DNA from: Flavobacteriaceae bacterium | GTDB lineage: Bacteria > Bacteroidota > Bacteroidia > Flavobacteriales > Flavobacteriaceae | Length of the DNA: 32,655 bases | NCBI GenBank assembly: GCA_002723295.1 | Contig: PBNP01000022.1 | Coordinates: forward strand, 1 to 32,655 | Direction: 5' to 3' | Shown here: positions 1 through 6,712 of the stretch, one piece after another | Position numbering within the stretch: position 1 is the first letter of the stretch | Layout of the letters: each line of letters begins with the position of its first letter | Program-made: the position numbers and the translations under genes | The notes under the pieces: model-generated | Database searches by the model: none | Seen by the model: only the letters and a program-made list of their open reading frames with translations | What the model was told of the DNA's origin: nothing

Positions 1-1
1 A

Positions 2-595
2 GAATTTGAAAAATTATTAGCTATTGTGGAACCTTTTTCATTTAAAGAAAAATTTCAAATGCCTAAGTATATAATAAATGCAGCTTCAGATGAGTTTTTT
101 GTTACAGACTCTTGGAGGTTTTATTATAATGAATTACCTGGTATAAAGTTATTGAGATATATTCCTAATGTTAATCATTCTTTAGATGGCAGATATTTAA
201 GTAATAATTTGATTGGCTTTTATAAAAGAATTATTTCAAATGAGACTTTTCCTGATGTATACTGGAAGTTAGAAAATGACTCTATTCATGTTAATGTAAA
301 ATCAGATGAAAAATATCTAGTTTCATTATGGATAGCAAATAATGAAAATGGAAGAGATTTTAGATTAAGTGAAAAAGGGCAGCTTTGGCGTAAAATTGAA
401 ATTAAAAATAATAACATTGGAAATTATAAGGCAAAATTAAACAATGGGCTTAAAGGTTATACTGCGATAATGTTTGAGTTTATTTTTAAACCAGAATCAA
501 AGTACCCGTTAATAGTTACTACAGGTCCTTATGTTACTCCTCATAGTTACCCATATCAAAAAGAAAAATTGGATAAAGTTTACGGTGATCATTAA
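2..595 (+). CDS. PhoPQ-activated pathogenicity-related protein (PqaA-like), 3' part
   Basis: The reading frame is already open at base 2 and reads through an internal GTG at 26, so this is the C-terminal 197 residues of a longer protein cut by the window edge. The stretch with VEPFSF, MPKYIINAASDEFF and PNVNHSLDGRYL matches the C-terminal half of the PhoPQ_related family (alpha/beta-hydrolase-like fold), where the Asp of the DEFF motif and the His of the NHSL motif occupy acid/histidine positions. It is followed by an immunoglobulin-like tail. Family members are usually secreted, and their substrate is not established. The signal peptide and nucleophile region lie outside the window. Family assignment is fairly sure; function is not. 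Confidence 0.8.
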   Translation, partial: EFEKLLAIVEPFSFKEKFQMPKYIINAASDEFFVTDSWRFYYNELPGIKLLRYIPNVNHSLDGRYLSNNLIGFYKRIISNETFPDVYWKLENDSIHVNVKSDEKYLVSLWIANNENGRDFRLSEKGQLWRKIEIKNNNIGNYKAKLNNGLKGYTAIMFEFIFKPESKYPLIVTTGPYVTPHSYPYQKEKLDKVYGDH

Positions 596-644
596 TCCTC
601 TTCCTTGCAAATAAATTTTTATATAAAACATGTCTATTTTTTTT

Positions 645-652
645 TATCTTTA
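645..652 (+). promoter_or_regulatory. possible -7 element (TATCTTTA) ahead of exbB
   Basis: This is a one-mismatch version of the Bacteroidota TAnnTTTG element, 34 bases before the exbB ATG in the 91-base gap. No clear -33 TTTG is seen at the usual spacing. Weak support. Confidence 0.3.
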
Positions 653-686
653 AACTTGATTTAATCAAAAACAAAATTCTACAATA

Positions 687-1463
687 ATGAAAAAATTATT
701 TATTGCATTTGCAATTACAGCCTTTTTTATGACTAGTTATACTGTAAATGCAAATTTAGCCTACATTGAAAATGTTGAAAATACACTTTCTATCCAGGAT
801 GAGGAAGCTGCAGAAGAAGCAACTGCTGCATCTCCTTCATTTACACAAGAATTAAAAACACGTTTTATAGAAGGAGGCCCTGGTTTTATGGGAATTGTAC
901 TTATTTGTTTGATTCTAGGTCTAGCTATCTCTATTGAGCGTATTATTTATTTAAATCTAGCAACTACAAATACAGAAAAATTGACATCTGGTATTGAGGA
1001 AGCACTTTCTTCTGGAGGTGTTGATGCTGCTAAAGAATTATGCAGAAACACGAAAGGTCCAGTTGCTTCAATTTTCTATCAAGGACTTGATAGAATTAAT
1101 GAAGGTGTTGAAAGTGCTGAAAAAGCAGTTGTTTCCTATGGTGGTGTTCAAATGGGTCAATTAGAAAAAAATGTTTCTTGGATTTCGTTATTCATTGCTT
1201 TAGCTCCTATGCTTGGATTCATGGGTACGGTTATTGGTATGATTCAAGCCTTCGATAAAATTGAAGCTGCAGGAGACATGCAACCATCACTAGTTGCAGG
1301 GGGAATAAAAGTTGCACTTCTCACAACCGTTTTTGGATTAATTGTCGCAATTATTTTACAAGTATTCTATAACTACATCGTTGCTAAAATAGATAGTATT
1401 GTTAATGATATGGAAGATGCATCAATCACATTGATTGATATACTTGTTGCAAATAAAAAATAA
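687..1463 (+). CDS. exbB: ExbB/TolQ/MotA family proton-channel protein
   Basis: Inner-membrane subunit of the ExbB-ExbD motor that uses the proton gradient to energise TonB-dependent outer-membrane transport. The 258-residue protein starts with a signal-like hydrophobic segment (about residues 1-23) and an acidic Ala/Glu-rich periplasmic stretch. Transmembrane helices follow at about 65-90, 163-188 and 205-232. The conserved segment LAPMLGFMGTVIGMI and the following GGIKVALLTTVFGLIVAI are the MotA/TolQ/ExbB signature. A leader before the first helix is common in Bacteroidota homologues. It heads an operon with a small membrane protein and two exbD genes, with gaps of 20, 4 and 8 bases. No tonB gene is visible here. 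Confidence 0.95.
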   Translation: MKKLFIAFAITAFFMTSYTVNANLAYIENVENTLSIQDEEAAEEATAASPSFTQELKTRFIEGGPGFMGIVLICLILGLAISIERIIYLNLATTNTEKLTSGIEEALSSGGVDAAKELCRNTKGPVASIFYQGLDRINEGVESAEKAVVSYGGVQMGQLEKNVSWISLFIALAPMLGFMGTVIGMIQAFDKIEAAGDMQPSLVAGGIKVALLTTVFGLIVAIILQVFYNYIVAKIDSIVNDMEDASITLIDILVANKK

Positions 1464-1483
1464 TTCAATCAACTTTTTCAAAA

Positions 1484-1933
1484 ATGAATTTTATAAATAT
1501 TATTAGGATAATTGTAGCAGCCCTTGGAGGTATAGGAGTTATTTTTCTTTTCAGAATAATGGGTGTTGGTGATGATCAAATAAAGATGGATGCAAGTATG
1601 GGTGATTATGGAGTGGTAAGTCCTTTAATTACTCTAGCAATTATAATTCTTGGAATAACAGTTTTTGTTACTTTTATATTTTCTTTGATGAATTTAGCTT
1701 CTGACTCAAAAAAATTAAAAAAAGCCCTTATTTCTTGCGGTTTATTTTTAGTTGTGGTTGGAGTTGCTTTCGTCCTTTCTGATGGTGTTGAGACTCCTCT
1801 TAAGGACGGCAAAGTTCTTTCCGCTTCTAATTCAAGATGGGTTGGAACAGGGATTAGAACTTTTTATATATTAACATTTGTTGCTTTTGCATCTATGATT
1901 TTTTCTGGAGCTAAAAAGATTTTAAAAAAATAA
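1484..1933 (+). CDS. unknown four-helix membrane protein of the exb operon
   Basis: I do not recognise a named family. The 149 residues show four hydrophobic segments at about 4-25, 45-70, 80-98 and 122-143, separated by short loops. There is a Lys-rich cytoplasmic-looking loop after helix 2 (SDSKKLKKAL), a loop with Gly, Pro and Lys between helices 3 and 4, and a basic C-terminus (KKILKK). It has no signal peptide or enzyme motif. It lies 20 bases after exbB and 4 bases before exbD, so it is almost certainly co-transcribed and probably acts with that complex. That role is inferred from position only. Confidence 0.85.
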   Translation: MNFINIIRIIVAALGGIGVIFLFRIMGVGDDQIKMDASMGDYGVVSPLITLAIIILGITVFVTFIFSLMNLASDSKKLKKALISCGLFLVVVGVAFVLSDGVETPLKDGKVLSASNSRWVGTGIRTFYILTFVAFASMIFSGAKKILKK

Positions 1934-1937
1934 AATT

Positions 1938-2558
1938 ATGCCTAAAAGATCTGCCCCTGAAGTAAATGCTGGTTCAATGGCTGATATTGCCTTTTTATTG
2001 CTAATTTTCTTTTTAGTTACAACAACAATTGAAACTGATAGTGGTCTTAGCAGAAAGTTGCCTCCAATGGATGAAGTTATTGACCCACCCATCATAAAAC
2101 AAAAGAATATTTTTACTGTGGTGGTTAATAAATATAATCAACTACTTGTTGAAGAGGAGTTAACTGAGATTAGTGAAGTTAGAGCTTTGGCTGTAGATTT
2201 TTTAGATAATGGGGGAGGTGTAGGTGAGGATGCTTGTGATTACTGCCAGGGTAAAAGAAATCCATCTTCTTCAGATAATCCGGATAAGGCTATAATATCA
2301 TTAAAAAATGATAGAGAGACTTCATATAAAGTATATATAGCTGTACAAAACGAGTTGGTTGCAGCATATAATGAACTAAGAGACAGAGAGTTTTCAAGAT
2401 TAAACCCTATGCTTGGAATGAATTTTGTTGAAGCGAATAGAAGATATTCTGATCCAAGAACATCTCCTGATGAAAAGGAAAGACTAAAGCCAAAATTATC
2501 TGTTGTGAAGTTAATGTATCCTCAGAAGCTTTCAGAAGCTGAGCCAAACAAAAATTAA
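1938..2558 (+). CDS. exbD: ExbD/TolR family biopolymer transport protein, copy 1
   Basis: Single-span inner-membrane partner of ExbB. A short cytoplasmic N-terminus precedes helix residues 15-31, which carry the essential membrane aspartate (D16 in SMADIAFLLL). A periplasmic domain follows. At 206 residues it is longer than classical ExbD (about 140), and the extra length includes an insert with a CxxC pair (C100 and C103, in ACDYCQGKR) and a charged C-terminal tail. It sits between the unknown membrane protein and the second exbD. A disulphide or metal role for the CxxC is only a possibility. Confidence 0.93.
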   Translation: MPKRSAPEVNAGSMADIAFLLLIFFLVTTTIETDSGLSRKLPPMDEVIDPPIIKQKNIFTVVVNKYNQLLVEEELTEISEVRALAVDFLDNGGGVGEDACDYCQGKRNPSSSDNPDKAIISLKNDRETSYKVYIAVQNELVAAYNELRDREFSRLNPMLGMNFVEANRRYSDPRTSPDEKERLKPKLSVVKLMYPQKLSEAEPNKN

Positions 2559-2566
2559 TAATAAAT

Positions 2567-3049
2567 ATGTCTAAATTTAAAAAGAAAAAAAGCGGAGATC
2601 TTCCTGCAATTTCAACAGCATCCCTTCCAGATATTGTTTTTATGTTATTATTCTTTTTCATGGTAGCAACTGTTATGCGAGATAGCACACTTATGGTTGA
2701 CAATTTTTTGCCTGCGGCTGATCAAATTCAGAAATTAGACAAAAAAGACAGAGTGATGTATATATATGCTGGCAAACCCTCTTCTCGCTATCAAGACAAA
2801 TATGGTTCTGCAGCAAGAATACAATTAAATGATAAATTTGCTGGTGTTGAAGATGTTGCTGCATTTGTTTTGGCAGAACGAGCTTCTAAAAGACAAGAGC
2901 TTCAGAATGTTTTAACAACAGCCCTTAAAGTTGATGGAGACACTAAAATGGGTTTAGTTAGTGATATTAAACAAGAGTTAAGAAAGGTAAATGCTTTAAA
3001 AATAAATTATACAACTCGACTTGGCGATTATCTTCAAAACATGGACTAA
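2567..3049 (+). CDS. exbD: ExbD/TolR family biopolymer transport protein, copy 2
   Basis: Second ExbD of the operon, 160 residues, 8 bases after the first. A Lys-rich N-terminus (KFKKKK) precedes one helix, about residues 20-38, with the conserved aspartate D22 in LPDIVFMLLFFFMV. The periplasmic domain lacks the CxxC insert of copy 1, so the two copies are diverged rather than a recent duplication. Paired exbD genes are common in Bacteroidota and may form heteromeric assemblies around ExbB. The operon ends here with a strong hairpin terminator. Confidence 0.93.
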   Translation: MSKFKKKKSGDLPAISTASLPDIVFMLLFFFMVATVMRDSTLMVDNFLPAADQIQKLDKKDRVMYIYAGKPSSRYQDKYGSAARIQLNDKFAGVEDVAAFVLAERASKRQELQNVLTTALKVDGDTKMGLVSDIKQELRKVNALKINYTTRLGDYLQNMD

Positions 3050-3070
3050 TCTATTTTTTGATTAAACACA

Positions 3071-3096
3071 AAGCGCCTTATCTGGCGCTTTTTTTT
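3071..3096 (+). terminator. intrinsic terminator of the exb operon
   Basis: A perfect seven-base stem (AAGCGCC / GGCGCTT, 3071-3077 and 3084-3090) with a six-base loop runs straight into a T-run to 3096. It is 22 bases after the second exbD stop, and is the clearest terminator in the window. Confidence 0.92.
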
Positions 3097-3119
3097 ATAA
3101 TTTTATATTATATACTTAT

Positions 3120-3743
3120 ATGAAAAAGAACTTATTATTATTTTTTCTATTAATTTTTAAGTTTTCATTTGGTCATTATTTTAGTCAATCTTCTCCAATA
3201 GATTCTTTAATTAAGATGAAATATAGAGAAGATCAGTTTTATTTTGGCACCAACTATGTAATTCTTGAAAGTAAAGAATCTAATGTTCAACAAAGTGATT
3301 TTTCCAGTCAAATAAATTTAGGCATATTAAGAGATTTTCCATTAAATAATAATGGCACTTTCGCCTTCGCATTAGGATTTGGTTCTTCATATACTCAGAT
3401 GAAATCGAACATTGATTTTGATACAGGTAAATTATCCTTACAAGAATTTAATTCTTCAAGATTTGCATCTCTAGTTATTCCTTTTGAATTAAGATGGAGA
3501 TCTTCAAATCACAACGTTTATAGTTTTTGGAGAGCTTATTTTGGAACTCAGATTCATTATAATTTTATTGGAAATATTCCAGGTCTAAAAAAATGGTCAA
3601 ATAGTGTATCATTAAATTTTGGATATAACACATGGAATTTTTCTATTGGATATGATTTATCCCCAAGATTTAATTATAGTAATAATGAATCTATTAATAA
3701 TATTAGGTTATTCAGATTAGGATTAATTTTTTATTTATTTTAA
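3120..3743 (+). CDS. outer-membrane beta-barrel protein (porin family, OMP_b-brl_2 type)
   Basis: The 207-residue protein opens with a signal peptide (Lys-Lys, then hydrophobic residues to about 18). The mature part shows alternating hydrophobic/polar strands rich in Tyr, Phe, Trp and Ser and ends in Phe (LGLIFYLF), as outer-membrane barrels do. The YREDQFYFGTNY segment near the mature start resembles the small porin-family proteins that flavobacteria encode between rpoN and exbD. PorT of the type IX secretion system is one named relative of this fold class, but I cannot assign it as PorT. The gene follows the exb terminator and converges on rpoN, sharing a four-base overlap at the stops. Confidence 0.78.
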   Translation: MKKNLLLFFLLIFKFSFGHYFSQSSPIDSLIKMKYREDQFYFGTNYVILESKESNVQQSDFSSQINLGILRDFPLNNNGTFAFALGFGSSYTQMKSNIDFDTGKLSLQEFNSSRFASLVIPFELRWRSSNHNVYSFWRAYFGTQIHYNFIGNIPGLKKWSNSVSLNFGYNTWNFSIGYDLSPRFNYSNNESINNIRLFRLGLIFYLF

Positions 3744-5182
3744 ATCTCTTTCCTTAATCTAGCAACTGGAAGACCTAGCTGTTCTCTATACTTAGCGACG
3801 GTTCTTCTAGCAACAGTGTATCCTTGTTTCTTTAGAAGAGAAGATAGAGCTAGATCAGCTAGTGGATTTTTTTTATTTTCTTTTGAAACAAGCTCTTGTA
3901 AAATCTTTTTTATTTCTAGTGTTGAAATATCTTCTCCTTCTTGATTTTTGATTGCTTCTGAGAAAAAACTTTTAACCAATTTAATTCCATATGGAGTATC
4001 AACATATTTACTATTTGCTACCCTTGAAACAGTTGAAATATCCATATTAATTTTTTCAGCAATATCTTTAAGAATCATTGGTTTTAATAACTTTTCATCA
4101 CCACTTAAAAAATACTCTCTTTGATATTCGACAATAGAATTCATTGTTTTAAAAAGGGTTTGATGTCTTTGCTGAATTGCTTCAATAAACCACCGGGCGA
4201 AGTCCAATTTTTGTTTTATGAATTGAACCGCTTCTTCTTGTGATTTATTTTTCTTAGAATTAATCTTATATCCTTTTAGCATTTCTTTATAGCTTTCTGA
4301 TACATGAAGTTGAGGAGCATTTCTTTTGTTTAATGAAACATTTAAATCACCATTTTCTATTGTTAAGATAAAATCTGGAATTATATGAGTATTTCTACTT
4401 TCGTTTGAAATTGTTCCACCAGGTTTTGGGTTAAGCTTTGATATAATTCGAATTATTTCCTTCAGGGTTTCTTCAGAAATTTTGTATTTATCAATTAGTT
4501 TTTTATAATGTTTTTTTGAAAATTCCTCAAAAGATTCTTCAATAATTTTTTTAGCTAGTAAAGAAGAGTGATTTTTATTTACTTTTCTTTCAAGCTGTAA
4601 AATCAAACATTCTTTTAAGTCTCTTGATCCTACTCCAGCAGGGTCCAATGTTTGTATTTTTTTTAAAACTTTTTCAACCTCTTCCTTTTCGATATAAATA
4701 TTCTCAGAAAAAGCTAAGTCATCAACTAGATCTCCAATAGTTCTTCTGATATATCCACTCTGATCAATACTTCCAATAAGAAATTCTGCTATAGGCTCTT
4801 GATCCTTGGTTAAAATTAAATTTTGTGCTTGACTTTTTAGGTTTTGATGAAAACTAATGCCACCAGAGACAGGCACTACTTTTTCATTTTTATCAGAACT
4901 ATAATTATTGCTATTAGTTTTATATGATGGTATTTCATCATCACTTAAATAATCATCAATATTTATTTCTTCTGTGTCAATAATGTTTGAATCTGTTATT
5001 TCATTTTCATATTCATTAGTTTCAATATTTTCTTTACCTGTCTCTAGGGCAGGATTTTCACCAATTTCTGATTGGATTTTTTGTTCTAATTCTAGAGTTG
5101 TTAGCTGGATAAGCTTCATCAACTGTATCTGTTGAGGAGACAGTTTCTGTGAAAGTTTAATATTAAGCTGTTGCCTAAGCAT
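3740..5182 (-). CDS. rpoN: RNA polymerase sigma-54 factor
   Basis: Alternative sigma factor that recognises -24/-12 promoters and needs an AAA+ activator for open-complex formation. All regions are present in the 480 residues: the Gln/Leu-rich activator-interaction region I (residues 1-50, ending ENPALE), an acidic region II (about 55-100), the core-binding domain (about 115-310), a helix-turn-helix (about 370-392, LKDIAEKINMDISTVSRV) and the RpoN box (ARRTVAKYR, 458-466). No sigma-54 activator is encoded in this window. An exact TAnnTTTG lies 17 bases before the ATG, so it can be transcribed separately from asnS. It shares its stop position with the convergent barrel gene. Confidence 0.98.
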   Translation of the reverse strand: MLRQQLNIKLSQKLSPQQIQLMKLIQLTTLELEQKIQSEIGENPALETGKENIETNEYENEITDSNIIDTEEINIDDYLSDDEIPSYKTNSNNYSSDKNEKVVPVSGGISFHQNLKSQAQNLILTKDQEPIAEFLIGSIDQSGYIRRTIGDLVDDLAFSENIYIEKEEVEKVLKKIQTLDPAGVGSRDLKECLILQLERKVNKNHSSLLAKKIIEESFEEFSKKHYKKLIDKYKISEETLKEIIRIISKLNPKPGGTISNESRNTHIIPDFILTIENGDLNVSLNKRNAPQLHVSESYKEMLKGYKINSKKNKSQEEAVQFIKQKLDFARWFIEAIQQRHQTLFKTMNSIVEYQREYFLSGDEKLLKPMILKDIAEKINMDISTVSRVANSKYVDTPYGIKLVKSFFSEAIKNQEGEDISTLEIKKILQELVSKENKKNPLADLALSSLLKKQGYTVARRTVAKYREQLGLPVARLRKEI

Positions 5183-5199
5183 AGTGCCTTTAATTATTT

Positions 5200-5207
5200 C
5201 AAAGGTA
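5200..5207 (-). promoter_or_regulatory. -7 element (TACCTTTG) of rpoN
   Basis: Exact TAnnTTTG on the minus strand, 17 bases before the rpoN ATG, inside the 49-base gap after asnS. No convincing -33 element. Confidence 0.5.
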
Positions 5208-5231
5208 GAAAAATTAGGTATATACTAAGTC

Positions 5232-6638
5232 CTAAAATTCAGCGTTTTGAGGTGTTCTTGGAAAAGGAATAACATCTCTTATATTTGACATTCCAGTAGC
5301 GAATTGCACAATACGTTCAAATCCTAAACCAAAACCACTATGAGGAACACTTCCAAATCTTCTCAAGTCTATATACCACCACAATTCTTTTTTATTAATA
5401 TTCATCTCATCCATTCTCTTAAGTAAAAACTCTAATCGTTCCTCTCTTTGAGAGCCTCCAACAATTTCACCAACTCCTGGAAAAAGTATATCCATTGCCC
5501 TAACCGTTTTATTATCTTCATTTAACCTCATATAAAAAGCTTTAATTTTAGCAGGATAATCAAATAAAACAACAGGACATTTGAAATGTTTTTCTACTAG
5601 AAATCTTTCATGTTCACTTTGTAAATCGCAACCCCATTTTTCAATAATATATTTAAACTTCTTTTTTTTATTTGGTTTAGAGTGTATCAAAATTTTTATA
5701 GCATCAGTATATGAAATTCTCATAAAATTATTTTCCACAACGAATTTAATTTTTTCAATTAATCCCATATCACTTCTTTCAGAGAGTGGTTTCTTTTTTT
5801 GCTCATTTATATAGTTTTGATCAAGAAACGCTAAGTCATTTGAGCATTTATTAAGAATTGTTCTTAGTATATGTTTTATAAATTTTTCAGCAAGATTGAT
5901 GTTGTCATTTAAATCATAAAATGCCATTTCAGGTTCAATCATCCAAAACTCAGATAGATGACGTGAAGTGTTTGAGTTTTCTGCTCTAAAAGTTGGGCCA
6001 AAGGTATATACATCTCCCAAACCTAAAGCATAACTCTCTGCTTCAAGCTGTCCAGATACCGTTAAAAAAGTTTCTTTGCCAAAGAAATCACTTTTGAAAT
6101 CAGTATTATTATTTTTCAATGTACTAACCCTAAACATTTCTCCAGCACCTTCAGCATCACTTCCTGTTATAATAGGAGAATTTAAATAATAGAAGTTTCT
6201 TTCTTGAAAAAATTTATGTACCGCAAAACTTAAAACAGATCTTATCCTCATTACTGCATTAAATGTTGTTGTTCTAATTCTTAAATGAGCTTTTTCTCTT
6301 AAAAACTCATAGCTGTGTTTTTTTGGTTGAATTGGATATAATTCAGGATCAGATTCACCCAAAATAGTAAGTTTATTTACAACTAACTCTAAAGTTTGAC
6401 CTTTTCCTTTGCTTTCAACTAAATTGCCGGAAACTTGAAGTGATGCTCCAGTAGTTATTTTTTTTAAAATATCGCTATTAAACTTCTCATATTCTATAAT
6501 ACATTGAAGATTATTAATCGTTGAACCATCATTTAGCGCAATAAATCTATTTGATCTAAATGTTTTAACCCATCCTGAAATTTCAATATTTTCTCTTGAT
6601 TTGTTTTCTGAAATTAAATTTGAAATTTTTGTTATCAT
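5232..6638 (-). CDS. asnS: asparaginyl-tRNA synthetase
   Basis: Charges tRNA-Asn with asparagine in the cytoplasm. The N-terminal OB-fold anticodon-binding domain (about 1-105, starting with IEISGWVKTFRSNRF) is followed by a class II catalytic core. That core has the motif 2 region (FRAENSNTSRHLSEFWMIEPEMAF), a GEIVGGSQREER segment and motif 3 (GFGLGFERIVQFATG) before the C-terminal PFPRTPQNAEF. The length of 468 is normal. This end sequence and the GEIVGGSQ segment favour AsnRS over AspRS. It lies between the MMPL permease and rpoN, in the same direction. A near-consensus -7 element (TATATTTA) lies at 6661-6668. Confidence 0.97.
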   Translation of the reverse strand: MITKISNLISENKSRENIEISGWVKTFRSNRFIALNDGSTINNLQCIIEYEKFNSDILKKITTGASLQVSGNLVESKGKGQTLELVVNKLTILGESDPELYPIQPKKHSYEFLREKAHLRIRTTTFNAVMRIRSVLSFAVHKFFQERNFYYLNSPIITGSDAEGAGEMFRVSTLKNNNTDFKSDFFGKETFLTVSGQLEAESYALGLGDVYTFGPTFRAENSNTSRHLSEFWMIEPEMAFYDLNDNINLAEKFIKHILRTILNKCSNDLAFLDQNYINEQKKKPLSERSDMGLIEKIKFVVENNFMRISYTDAIKILIHSKPNKKKKFKYIIEKWGCDLQSEHERFLVEKHFKCPVVLFDYPAKIKAFYMRLNEDNKTVRAMDILFPGVGEIVGGSQREERLEFLLKRMDEMNINKKELWWYIDLRRFGSVPHSGFGLGFERIVQFATGMSNIRDVIPFPRTPQNAEF

Positions 6639-6660
6639 CTTCTATTAGTTTCTGCTTGTG

Positions 6661-6668
6661 TAAATATA
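6661..6668 (-). promoter_or_regulatory. possible -7 element (TATATTTA) ahead of asnS
   Basis: One mismatch (final G to A) from TAnnTTTG, 22 bases before the asnS ATG, within the 74-base gap after the permease gene. Confidence 0.35.
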
Positions 6669-6712
6669 ATATATTGATTGTAGTTGAATGATAGATTTAT
6701 TGCCTGAATTAA

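Noticed and set aside
1606-2703. Antisense open frames opposite the exb operon (1606-1812 and 2407-2703)
   Set aside because: They lie entirely within well-recognised genes, show no family features and look like shadows of the coding strand.
3245-3358. Two TGGCAC sequences (3245 and 3353) near rpoN as possible sigma-54 -24 boxes
   Set aside because: Neither is followed by TTGC or similar at the required five-base spacing, and both lie inside the barrel-protein coding region.
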